NCBI GenBank assembly: GCA_012963185.1
Contig: DTWD01000210.1
Location: 1 to 5,727, forward strand
DNA length: 5,727 nucleotides
From: Acidobacteriota bacterium
Lineage (GTDB): Bacteria > Acidobacteriota > Vicinamibacteria > Vicinamibacterales > UBA8438
Reading direction: 5' to 3'
Every line of letters starts with the position of its first letter. The stretch's first letter is position 1. Positions 1-5,727 of this stretch are shown here, in pieces. The notes beneath the pieces are model-generated. The model saw only the letters and a list, made by a program, of their open reading frames with translations. It was not told the DNA's origin and did no database searches. Made by a program: the position numbers and the translations under genes.

Positions 1-1
1 A

Positions 2-586
2 CTTTTAGGTCAACTCGTAACTGGTATCAACTCGTTGGGACATGCAAAGCAAGTCGCGGTGGTCGTAGTATCCGACCACGGAATGGCGACACCGAACGCC
101 AATCAATTGACCCTGCTCCACGAAGTCATCAACCTCAGCAACGTCAGAACTGTTCCAGTGGGACCGATGATGGCACTCCACACTGGTAACCGCAGACGAA
201 GTCTGCAACTCCGAGACGAACTCAATGAATCCCTCGACAATACCCGCGCTTATCTCCGCGAAGATATTCCGGCGCACCTCCATCATCGTTCCAACCGCCG
301 CATTGGTGACATCCTCGTGATTCCCGAAGGAACGGGCATGGTGCGATCCACGAGCAATGCAACCGTGCCGGCCGGGATGCACGGTTGGGACCCAACCTCC
401 AAGAACATGCATGGCGTTTTTATGGCATCAGGACCCGGTTTGCGTCCAGGCACGGTACTGCCCGAAGTACACAGCATTGACGTCTATCCCTTCCTTGCGA
501 CGCTCTTGGATCTTGAAGCACATCAGGCGGTTTCCGGAGACGTCGCTGTCTTTGAGTCAGCGCTGACGTCACCGAACCTCCCGTAG
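2..586 (+). CDS. ENPP/type I phosphodiesterase-like hydrolase, C-terminal part (5' end outside window)
   Basis: The reading frame is open to the left edge, so this is the last 194 residues of a longer protein; a TTG at 35 is internal, because the family pattern (LLGQLVTGINSLG) continues upstream of it. Visible residues 24-28 read SDHGM, the metal-binding Asp-His pair of the alkaline phosphatase superfamily. Further on come SNRRIGDILVI, then HGWDP with the third metal-ligand His at about residue 127, then HGVFMASGPG and VYPFLATLLDL, which ends the domain. This order matches Phosphodiest (PF01663)/nucleotide pyrophosphatase-phosphodiesterases, two-metal enzymes that hydrolyse phosphodiester or pyrophosphate bonds. 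The nucleophile Thr/Ser and the other metal ligands should lie upstream of the window. The substrate cannot be inferred, and any signal peptide would be in the missing N-terminus. The TAG stop is 64 bp before the next gene. Confidence 0.88.
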   Translation, partial: LLGQLVTGINSLGHAKQVAVVVVSDHGMATPNANQLTLLHEVINLSNVRTVPVGPMMALHTGNRRRSLQLRDELNESLDNTRAYLREDIPAHLHHRSNRRIGDILVIPEGTGMVRSTSNATVPAGMHGWDPTSKNMHGVFMASGPGLRPGTVLPEVHSIDVYPFLATLLDLEAHQAVSGDVAVFESALTSPNLP

Positions 587-605
587 AAATCTGAACATTC
601 CTCAC

Positions 606-615
606 GAAACGTTTC
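606..615. repeat. 10-bp perfect palindrome GAAACGTTTC, possible operator
   Basis: GAAACGTTTC is its own reverse complement and lies in the gap between the phosphodiesterase and lyase genes, touching the possible -35 region of the lyase promoter. A palindrome this short is expected a few times by chance in a window of this size, so only its position supports a regulatory role. It has no following T-run and is not a terminator. Confidence 0.15.
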
Positions 616-642
616 ACCATGTCTATCGCGGAGCACTATACT
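613..642 (+). promoter_or_regulatory. candidate promoter of the lyase gene
   Basis: TATACT at 637-642 matches five of six bases of the sigma-70-type -10 consensus. TTCACC at 613-618, 18 bp upstream, is a weak -35 (four of six). Transcription would begin around 649-651, at the ATG at 651, giving a leaderless or nearly leaderless mRNA. That would fit the lack of a well-placed Shine-Dalgarno before this start (a GGAG at 630-633 is too far away at 17 bases). This is inference from sequence only. Confidence 0.35.
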
Positions 643-650
643 TTCGCCCG

Positions 651-1517
651 ATGTCCACTCGCGTCCACCAGGCACTCGCTGCCTCGACAAACATTGTGTT
701 TCCTGGGGTCTATGACACCCTATCTGCAAAGATGGCGGAACGGGTCGGGTTTCAACTCGCCTTTGTCTCGGGGTACGCCGTCTCGGCAACATTGATCGGT
801 GAACCTGACTTCGGACTCCTCACGCAGAGCGAGGTAATCGATCGTGCGCGTCATATTTGCCGAAGTGTCAGTATGCCCGTCATTGTCGATGCAGATACCG
901 GCTTTGGAAATCCATTAAATGTCATCAGAACCGTACAAGAACTTATCGATGCCGGTGCCGCAGGTTGCTTTCTCGAAGATCAACAGTGGCCCAAACGATG
1001 CGGTCACATGCGTGGTAAAAAAGTCATCCCAAAAGATGAGTACCTCAATAAGATTCACGCAGCCGTTGATGCTAGGCAGGACGCTGACTTTTTTATCGTT
1101 GCACGGACAGACGCGATCGCTTCGCTCGGCGTTGACGCCGCCATTGAACGAGCCGAAGCCGCAAAAGCCCTCGGCGCAGACGCAACATTTATCGAAGCAC
1201 CTCGCACCATGGATGAGCTCACAGAAGTCGGTCGCCGAGCGCCGAAACCGACCGTTGCAAACATGATCGAACAGGGCCGAACGCCAGTTCTCCCACAACC
1301 AGAACTCTCACGTCTGGGGTTTCAACTCATTCTGTATCCGCTGACTGGTCTCTACGCGTCCGCAAAAGCACTCGAAACCACCTTCACGCACCTTCAGGTC
1401 AATGGTACGACCGCCGGACATGAGGACCGCTTAATTAGTTTCGAACGGTTCAACGAGCTCATTGGTGTTGAGCAAAAATACGCGAAAGCTGACAAATACA
1501 CCCGAAAAGAAGACTAG
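651..1517 (+). CDS. isocitrate lyase/PEP mutase superfamily carboxylic-acid lyase (PrpB/oxaloacetate decarboxylase-like)
   Basis: This 288-residue protein is about the length of 2-methylisocitrate lyase (PrpB, roughly 295). Motifs along the TIM-barrel-type fold are SGYAVSA (40-46), GEPDFG (50-55), the Mg-binding DADTGFGN (80-87), LEDQ (108-111), the catalytic loop KRCGH (115-119) with Cys117, ARTD (151-154), IEAP (181-184) and ANMIEQGRTP (203-212). KRCGH marks a C-C bond lyase of the isocitrate/2-methylisocitrate lyase type; true PEP mutases lack this Cys loop. The Mg2+-dependent reaction would be retro-aldol cleavage of a substituted malate or isocitrate analogue, or decarboxylation of oxaloacetate, releasing pyruvate or a similar keto acid. 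PrpB has SGGG where this protein has SGYA, so the substrate may differ and I assign no gene symbol. The ATG at 651 is chosen because the conserved domain begins near residue 10 and no in-frame ATG, GTG or TTG occurs between 609 and 651. The protein looks cytosolic. Confidence 0.9.
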   Translation: MSTRVHQALAASTNIVFPGVYDTLSAKMAERVGFQLAFVSGYAVSATLIGEPDFGLLTQSEVIDRARHICRSVSMPVIVDADTGFGNPLNVIRTVQELIDAGAAGCFLEDQQWPKRCGHMRGKKVIPKDEYLNKIHAAVDARQDADFFIVARTDAIASLGVDAAIERAEAAKALGADATFIEAPRTMDELTEVGRRAPKPTVANMIEQGRTPVLPQPELSRLGFQLILYPLTGLYASAKALETTFTHLQVNGTTAGHEDRLISFERFNELIGVEQKYAKADKYTRKED

Positions 1518-1537
1518 CGCCCCCTCACCACCGACGA

Positions 1538-1543
1538 TATAAT
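1538..1543 (+). promoter_or_regulatory. TATAAT, candidate -10 element for the cox-like operon
   Basis: A perfect TATAAT hexamer lies in the 62-bp gap between the lyase and the ATPase gene, 36 bp before the GTG start. Transcription would start near 1550 and leave a leader of about 30 bases that contains the Shine-Dalgarno site. No good TTGACA-like -35 is present at 16-18 bp spacing, so it may be weak or activator-dependent. The bases that follow (TTTCGC) match those after the -10 candidate of the preceding gene. Confidence 0.4.
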
Positions 1544-1565
1544 TTCGCTCCCTGCTCCACGAACA

Positions 1566-1576
1566 GAGGCAAGGAG
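1566..1576 (+). promoter_or_regulatory. Shine-Dalgarno region of the MoxR/CoxD-like gene
   Basis: The purine-rich stretch GAGGCAAGGAG precedes the GTG at 1580. AAGGAG (1571-1576) is only three bases from the start, which is short, and GAGG (1566-1569) is ten bases away; together they support GTG 1580. The next in-frame candidate (GTG at 1607) has no purine-rich site before it. Confidence 0.55.
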
Positions 1577-1579
1577 ACC

Positions 1580-2518
1580 GTGTCTATATCGACTCCACTT
1601 CCGACAGTGTCCTTACCTTCCGCGATCGGTGATCTACAGCAACAACTCGCTGACCACGACTACATTGCCGATGCAGGGCTGGTCACATCGATTTACCTCG
1701 CCTTGAAACTCAACCGACCACTCTTGCTCGAAGGTGAAGCTGGCGTCGGAAAAACTGAAGTGGCGAAGGTATTGGCCGCCACCGCCGGCACAGAGGTCAT
1801 CCGACTGCAGTGCTACGAAGGCCTTGATATTACCCACGCGGTCTATGACTGGAACTACGCTCGGCAGCTCATTGAAATCCGAGTCTCTGAAGAACGGGGC
1901 CACCCCACCCGCACCAAACACGAACGCGTCCAAGAACTGTTCGGACCAGAGTTTCTAATTGAACGCCCCTTGCTCCAAGCGTTGCGGACGCAAGGCGCAC
2001 AGCCAGCCGTTCTATTGATCGATGAGCTTGATCGGGCTGACGAAGAGTTCGAGGGCTACTTGTTGGAATTTCTGTCGGACTTTCAAGTGACGATTCCAGA
2101 AGTCGGCACGATAAAGGCCACTACACCTCCAATTGTCATCATCACGTCGAATCGAACTCGGGAACTACACGACGCACTGAAACGGCGCTGTCTCTATGCC
2201 TGGATCGACTACCCGGACTTTGAGAAAGAACTCCGTATTGTCATGACAAAAGTCCCGGGAATTTCTCGTGCACTTGCCGAACAGGTCACCCGTTTCGTAC
2301 AAGAACTTCGCCGGGCAGAACTCTATAAGGCCACCGGCGTGTCAGAAACGCTTGACTGGGTCGCAGCACTCGTTGCCCTTGACCAACAAGAACTCGATGC
2401 CGTCACGATCGAGCGTACGCTGGGCATTGTGCTCAAGAATCAAGAAGACCTGCAACACATCCGTGGAGACCGCCTCCAGGACATCTTGAATCGTGCGAAA
2501 TCACCCGCTGTGCCATAA
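1580..2518 (+). CDS. coxD: MoxR-family AAA+ ATPase, CoxD-like
   Basis: The protein has 312 residues and starts with GTG. It carries Walker A GEAGVGKT (52-59, Lys58), Walker B LLIDELD (145-151, Asp148/Glu149), the sensor-1 stretch ITSN (188-191) and an arginine-finger-like KRRC (201-204), followed by a helical lid domain. This is the MoxR group of AAA+ ATPases, which works as a hexamer with a VWA-domain partner to remodel or activate a client enzyme. In Oligotropha carboxidovorans CoxD is needed for maturation of the Mo/Cu centre of CO dehydrogenase. The CoxD-like assignment rests on the next two genes encoding CoxE-like and CoxG-like proteins; related MoxR proteins serve other clients. No membrane segment is visible. 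A TATAAT hexamer upstream suggests it is the first gene of the operon. The TAA stop is 67 bp before the VWA gene. Confidence 0.88.
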   Translation: MSISTPLPTVSLPSAIGDLQQQLADHDYIADAGLVTSIYLALKLNRPLLLEGEAGVGKTEVAKVLAATAGTEVIRLQCYEGLDITHAVYDWNYARQLIEIRVSEERGHPTRTKHERVQELFGPEFLIERPLLQALRTQGAQPAVLLIDELDRADEEFEGYLLEFLSDFQVTIPEVGTIKATTPPIVIITSNRTRELHDALKRRCLYAWIDYPDFEKELRIVMTKVPGISRALAEQVTRFVQELRRAELYKATGVSETLDWVAALVALDQQELDAVTIERTLGIVLKNQEDLQHIRGDRLQDILNRAKSPAVP

Positions 2519-2528
2519 CCGGTTCACC

Positions 2529-2579
2529 ATGACAACCGTCGTACGCCCTCGTCACGCTTGCTCGCGTTCAAACCCCTAA
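2529..2579 (+). other. 16-codon in-frame mini-ORF before the VWA gene (doubtful)
   Basis: ATG at 2529 opens a 16-residue reading frame (MTTVVRPRHACSRSNP) that ends at TAA 2577-2579, six bases before the ATG of the VWA gene and in the same frame. It has no Shine-Dalgarno and no resemblance I recognise. It could be a chance ORF, a leader ORF coupled to the VWA gene, or a relic of a longer N-terminus. The short length makes chance the default reading. Confidence 0.12.
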
Positions 2580-2585
2580 CCCACC

Positions 2586-3767
2586 ATGTCTGCGCTTCTT
2601 CCGAACCTGCTGCATTTTGGACGCCTCTTGTACCGACTTGGCCTGGACGTCCCTGCTGGACGCATGAGAGAAGTCGCAGAATCACTGGCCTACATCAATG
2701 TCGGACAACGTGCCGAGTTTTACCACACGCTCCGGACACTCTTGGTACATCGCATGGAAGACCTATCACTCTTCGATGACGCATTCCGGGTCTTCTGGCG
2801 TCCCCCACCGCGTGACCGGACCGAAATCGATCTACGGGCGATGGGTGAAACCCGTCAATCAGATAATCAGGAGCACCACCCAGAACAAGCGACCTCTGCC
2901 GACGGTAACCGAACAAGTAATTCACGCACCTATCAGATTGAACGGATGGCCACGCTTTCCTACAGTCAGCATGAAGGACTCAGGGCAAAAGACTTCGAAC
3001 GCTTCTCCGAAGAAGAAGTCGCACTTGCCCAACAAATGATGGCAACCCTCGATTGGCAACTCGGCGACCGTCAGTCAAAACGGTGGTCACCAGGGGCAGG
3101 CCCCGTTCTCGACCTCCGACGCGTCATCCGTCACAACATGCGATACGGTGGGGAACTCCTGCGCCTGCCATCCAAACGCCGGAAAACAAAACGACGTCCA
3201 CTGGTCCTTCTCTGTGACGTCAGTGGCTCGATGGAACGCTATAGTCGCATGCTGCTTCACTTCATTCACACCCTCACGCGTGGCAGCCGATCCGGGCGTG
3301 TGGAGTCATTCGTGTTTGCAACTCGTCTCACTCGGATCACCCATCAACTGATGGACCGGTCCGCAGACGACGTCGTCCCCACTCTTCCTGGAACGATTAG
3401 TGATTTCGGCGGTGGGACCCAAATTGGTAGTGCCCTTCGCCTGTTTAACACCGAGTGGGCTCGACGCGTTCGAGGCAATGGTCCGGTGGTCTTATTAATT
3501 TCAGATGGTTGGGACCGCGGCAACCCCGAACATTTACGACGAGAGATGGCCCGACTGCGCCGCTCCTGTCATCGACTCGTGTGGCTCAACCCGCTGCTCG
3601 GTTCTCCCGATTACGTCCCACTCACCCGTGGTATGCAAGCCGCGTTACCATGGATCGACGACTTCTTACCGGTGCATAACATCGCCAGCCTTGAGGAATT
3701 GGCGCAACACCTCAACCAACTACCACGAAACCGTCCTAGTCACTCATACGCCCGCCAATCCGCATAA
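2586..3767 (+). CDS. coxE: VWA-domain protein, CoxE-like
   Basis: This 393-residue protein fits the VWA_CoxE family (PF05762). The N-terminal helical region (about 1-75) is followed by a polar, probably disordered linker rich in Gln, Asn, Ser and His (about 85-118), then SYSQHEGLRAKDFERFSEEE (125-144), conserved before the VWA domain in this family. The VWA domain has a complete metal-ion-dependent adhesion site: DVSGSM (211-216, Asp211/Ser213/Ser215), GGGT (275-278, Thr278) and SDGWD (306-310, Asp307). A basic patch, KRRKTKRR (197-204), precedes the first strand. VWA proteins of this kind pair with MoxR ATPases and contact the client; in Oligotropha CoxE takes part in CO dehydrogenase active-site assembly. 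It has no signal peptide or membrane helix, so it is probably cytosolic. The start is fixed by the in-frame TAA six bases upstream, and no Shine-Dalgarno is visible before it. Confidence 0.9.
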   Translation: MSALLPNLLHFGRLLYRLGLDVPAGRMREVAESLAYINVGQRAEFYHTLRTLLVHRMEDLSLFDDAFRVFWRPPPRDRTEIDLRAMGETRQSDNQEHHPEQATSADGNRTSNSRTYQIERMATLSYSQHEGLRAKDFERFSEEEVALAQQMMATLDWQLGDRQSKRWSPGAGPVLDLRRVIRHNMRYGGELLRLPSKRRKTKRRPLVLLCDVSGSMERYSRMLLHFIHTLTRGSRSGRVESFVFATRLTRITHQLMDRSADDVVPTLPGTISDFGGGTQIGSALRLFNTEWARRVRGNGPVVLLISDGWDRGNPEHLRREMARLRRSCHRLVWLNPLLGSPDYVPLTRGMQAALPWIDDFLPVHNIASLEELAQHLNQLPRNRPSHSYARQSA

Positions 3768-3794
3768 GGGTCTCAACCGGGTATTCTTCTATAG

Positions 3795-4256
3795 ATGGAT
3801 GTATCAGCCACCTACACGTTTGAAGCGCCCAAAGACCAAGTCTGGACACTCCTGATTGACCCGGCCGTGATCGGTGGTTGCCTTCCTGGCTGCGAGTCGA
3901 TGGAACAAACGGGACCAGACCGTTACAACGCCACGATCACAATTAGCCTTGCAGCAATGACGGGCAAATATGAAGGCACCGTTGAAATGACCGACAAACG
4001 CGAACCGGATGGCTACACACTTGTAGTGGAAGGTAGAGGCAAGCCAGGGTTTGTAAAAGGTTCGGCAACGGTCTCGCTTAATGACGAAAAAGACGGTCTC
4101 GCAACCGCGGTCCATGTCGTCGGTAAGGCGCAAGTGGGTGGCACCATCGCGCGGGTCGGACAACGCCTACTGGGCAGTGTCTCCAAAATGATGATGGACC
4201 GATTCTTTGCGTGCCTCCAAGAACGGGTGAAACCCACATCAGAGGGACCCCAGTGA
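3795..4256 (+). CDS. coxG: SRPBCC-fold protein, CoxG-like (carbon monoxide dehydrogenase subunit G family)
   Basis: The protein has 153 residues. The start MDVSATYTFEAPKDQVW, then CLPGCE (29-34), GYTLVVEGRGKPGFVKGSA (73-91) and GKAQVGGTIARVGQRLLG (110-127) followed by MMMDRFFACLQE (132-143), are the signature of the COXG family (PF06240), a START/SRPBCC helix-grip fold. CoxG of Oligotropha has been linked to recruiting CO dehydrogenase to the cytoplasmic membrane; the fold also suggests binding of a hydrophobic ligand or lipid. The domain is complete, but the protein stops ten residues after the last conserved helix, with no C-terminal tail. The start is certain, since an in-frame TAG immediately precedes the ATG. 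No Shine-Dalgarno is visible in the 27-bp gap after the VWA gene. Its last four bases overlap the start of the propeller gene. Confidence 0.9.
   Translation: MDVSATYTFEAPKDQVWTLLIDPAVIGGCLPGCESMEQTGPDRYNATITISLAAMTGKYEGTVEMTDKREPDGYTLVVEGRGKPGFVKGSATVSLNDEKDGLATAVHVVGKAQVGGTIARVGQRLLGSVSKMMMDRFFACLQERVKPTSEGPQ
4241..4247 (+). promoter_or_regulatory. Shine-Dalgarno that selects GTG 4253 for the propeller gene
   Basis: AGAGGGA lies inside the end of the coxG-like gene, five bases before the GTG at 4253. It favours this start over the in-frame GTG at 4211, which would add 14 polar residues ahead of the basic-plus-hydrophobic anchor. Confidence 0.55.
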
Positions 4257-5671
4257 AACGCGTCCTGATTACCATTGCCCGATGGCTCGGCCGTCTCGTG
4301 CTCGTGGTCGCCGTTGTGGTGTTTTTCCTAGTCGCCGTGTTCGACATGCGTCTCGAATTTGACGGCGGGTCGCGTCCTCAGTTCGTATTTGGTGACACGA
4401 CCGACCACTACGCTGACCTCGAAGCCGACCGACTCGAACAATCGTCGACACCGATGACGCGTGCGCCCAGCCCATCGGTCGAAACGCTTCCCCGTCAACA
4501 ACCAGCCGCGACCGCACCCGTGTGGACCGACTTCCGCGGACCAAATCGAGATGGACAATATACGGCCACCGCCATCCGGACGGATTGGCCAGGCACAGGG
4601 CTTGACCCGTTGTGGGCGCAACCAGTGGGCGGCGGATATGCATCCTTTGTCGTCGCGGACGGACTCGCGTACACAATTGAGCAGCGTCGCGATGACGAAG
4701 TCGTGGCGGCCTACGACGTACACACGGGCATCGAACTCTGGACGCATGTGTGGCCGGCACATTTCCAGGAACTGTTGGGCGGACCAGGACCACGAGCCAC
4801 ACCCACCTGGCACGACGGTCGACTCTACGTGGTCGGGGCAACTGGCATGTTTATTTGTCTCGATGCCCAGACCGGTGCCGTCATTTGGGAACGCAACATT
4901 CTCGAAGATGCGGACGCGCCCAATCTGCAATGGGCGATGTCGGCGTCACCACTGATTGTCGATGACCTCGTGATTGTCCTTCCTGGTGGCGCAAATGGTT
5001 GGTCCGTCGCTGCCTACGACCACCGGAGTGGTGATGTTGTCTGGCATGTTCTTGATGACGGAACGGCGTATACATCACCGATGCTCACCGTGCTTGGTGG
5101 CGTACGTCAAATTATTGTCGTGACGGACGCACGACTCGCTGGTCTCACGCCTGAGGACGGCACACTACTCTGGGATTATCCATGGCAGGTCAGTATGGTG
5201 CCGAATATTTCGCAACCGCTCATTGTGAGTCCAACACGACTCTTTCTGTCAGCGGGGTACGGGAAAGGAGCGGTTCTCGTTGAACTGACGCATGAGAACA
5301 GTCGGTTCACTGCGTCGACGGTTTGGAAAACGAATCGCATGAAGAACAAGTTCAGTAGTTCCGTATTCGTCGATGGCTACATTTACGGACTGGATGAGTC
5401 GATCCTCGCGTGTATTGACGCCAACACCGGCGAATTAATGTGGAAAGGCGGCCGCTACGGCTACGGTCAATTACTTGCGGCCGACGACCATCTGGTTGTG
5501 CTCACTGAAGACGGAGACCTCGTGCTCGTGCGCGCCACACCGGAAGGACACGAGGAAGTCGCTGGATTTAGAGCGATCGAAGGCAAAACGTGGAATGTCC
5601 CGGCACTCTCGGACGGCCTACTTTTCGTGCGCAATACCCGAGAGATGGCAGTCTTCGATCTGACGCCGTAA
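4253..5671 (+). CDS. membrane-anchored PQQ/BamB-like beta-propeller protein
   Basis: From GTG 4253 the protein has 472 residues. This start gives a GTGA overlap with the coxG-like stop and a proper anchor: basic MKRVLITIARWLGR (1-14) then a hydrophobic helix (about 15-30). No lipobox or clear signal-peptidase site follows, so it is probably a signal anchor with the bulk of the protein outside the cytoplasmic membrane. A polar, Pro/Thr-rich linker (about 35-90) leads to FRGPNRDG (94-101), typical of PQQ-like WD40-type proteins. Propeller-blade ends of the form (A/C)xDxxTGxxxW recur at 153-163, 202-212, 254-264, 297-307 and 387-397, with two weaker C-terminal blades, so a seven- or eight-blade propeller (PQQ_2, PF13360) is likely. 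I see no quinoprotein dehydrogenase catalytic signature or CxxCH haem site, so PQQ binding is unproven. Coupling to the coxG-like gene suggests a related envelope role, for example scaffolding or sensing, but this is inference. Confidence 0.85.
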   Translation: MKRVLITIARWLGRLVLVVAVVVFFLVAVFDMRLEFDGGSRPQFVFGDTTDHYADLEADRLEQSSTPMTRAPSPSVETLPRQQPAATAPVWTDFRGPNRDGQYTATAIRTDWPGTGLDPLWAQPVGGGYASFVVADGLAYTIEQRRDDEVVAAYDVHTGIELWTHVWPAHFQELLGGPGPRATPTWHDGRLYVVGATGMFICLDAQTGAVIWERNILEDADAPNLQWAMSASPLIVDDLVIVLPGGANGWSVAAYDHRSGDVVWHVLDDGTAYTSPMLTVLGGVRQIIVVTDARLAGLTPEDGTLLWDYPWQVSMVPNISQPLIVSPTRLFLSAGYGKGAVLVELTHENSRFTASTVWKTNRMKNKFSSSVFVDGYIYGLDESILACIDANTGELMWKGGRYGYGQLLAADDHLVVLTEDGDLVLVRATPEGHEEVAGFRAIEGKTWNVPALSDGLLFVRNTREMAVFDLTP

Positions 5672-5711
5672 CGTCAACAGCAGTATCTGCGCCTTGATTT
5701 ACCTGTCGCCC

Positions 5712-5727
5712 ATGACCTCGTTATCGC
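5712..5727 (+). other. possible start of a further gene, cut by the window edge
   Basis: After the propeller stop at 5671 there are 40 bases and then an ATG at 5712, followed by four complete sense codons to the end (MTSLS). No Shine-Dalgarno precedes it. The bases before it (TGTCGCCC) resemble those before the SD-less start at 651 (TTTCGCCCG). Too little is visible to call a gene. Confidence 0.2.

Noticed and set aside
35..586. A complete gene starting at the TTG at 35
   Set aside because: The frame is open to the left edge and the residues upstream still match the family, while half of the catalytic domain would be missing from a protein starting here.
613..621. TTCACCATG occurring before both the lyase (613-621) and VWA (2523-2531) genes as a shared element
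   Set aside because: A nine-base repeat is expected many times by chance in a window this size, and the distance to the following gene start differs (32 versus 57 bases).
619..795. 58-codon frame from the ATG at 619 overlapping the lyase gene
   Set aside because: It has no Shine-Dalgarno, runs out of frame into a well-supported enzyme and resembles nothing I recognise.
651..1517. Annotation as PEP phosphonomutase (phosphonate biosynthesis)
   Set aside because: The catalytic loop reads KRCGH with a Cys, as in isocitrate and methylisocitrate lyases. The PEP mutase loop motif is absent, and no phosphonopyruvate decarboxylase or transaminase gene is nearby.
4211..4252. Earlier GTG start for the propeller protein
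   Set aside because: It would add 14 polar residues before the basic and hydrophobic anchor, whereas GTG 4253 has a well-spaced AGAGGGA and the usual four-base overlap.
4269..4930. Two long open frames (190 and 200 codons) on the - strand within the propeller gene
   Set aside because: Both are Arg- and Pro-rich or otherwise domain-less translations opposite a gene with clear blade repeats; they are reading-frame shadows.
4253..5671. Annotation of the propeller as a quinoprotein alcohol or glucose dehydrogenase
   Set aside because: Only blade-end repeats are visible. There is no dehydrogenase active-site signature, no haem-binding CxxCH, and the length is shorter than typical for those enzymes.
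5682..5692. Small hairpin GCAG-TAT-CTGC after the propeller gene as a terminator
   Set aside because: The stem is only four base pairs and no T-run follows, so it does not meet the form of an intrinsic terminator.

Overview
The window is a compact bacterial region with every gene on the + strand. It holds five complete genes, the 3' end of a sixth, and possibly the first codons of a seventh. GC looks to be in the mid-50s by eye, and no rRNA, tRNA, CRISPR array, IS element or transposase is visible. The gene types (CoxD/CoxE/CoxG accessory proteins, an isocitrate-lyase-fold lyase, a membrane-anchored PQQ-like propeller with an 'FRGPNRDG' motif) and the mix of starts with and without a Shine-Dalgarno (SD) site suggest an environmental chemoheterotroph. 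Acidobacteriota is my best guess, with low confidence; no marker gene is present to settle it.

Left part (1-1517): the C-terminal half of an ENPP/type I phosphodiesterase-like protein of the alkaline phosphatase superfamily is cut by the window edge. After 64 bp comes a complete isocitrate lyase/PEP mutase superfamily enzyme carrying the lyase-type KRCGH catalytic loop. I see no compelling functional link between these two.

Central part (1580-4256): a MoxR-type AAA+ ATPase (CoxD-like), a VWA-domain protein with an intact MIDAS (CoxE-like) and a small SRPBCC protein (CoxG-like) lie in the order D-E-G, as in carbon monoxide dehydrogenase-type molybdenum hydroxylase loci. In the characterised Oligotropha system CoxD and CoxE act in maturation of the Mo/Cu centre and CoxG in membrane attachment of the enzyme. 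The structural subunits (coxM, coxS, coxL) are not in this window, so the client enzyme is either outside it or encoded elsewhere.

Right part (4253-5671): a 472-residue protein with an N-terminal membrane anchor and a PQQ/BamB-like beta-propeller overlaps the coxG-like gene by four bases (GTGA), so the two are probably translationally coupled. This pairing of cofactor-assembly and membrane-targeting genes with an envelope propeller is the most interesting arrangement here. A perfect TATAAT hexamer sits before the ATPase gene, and -10-like hexamers lie 7-8 bases upstream of two SD-less starts, which hints at leaderless transcripts.
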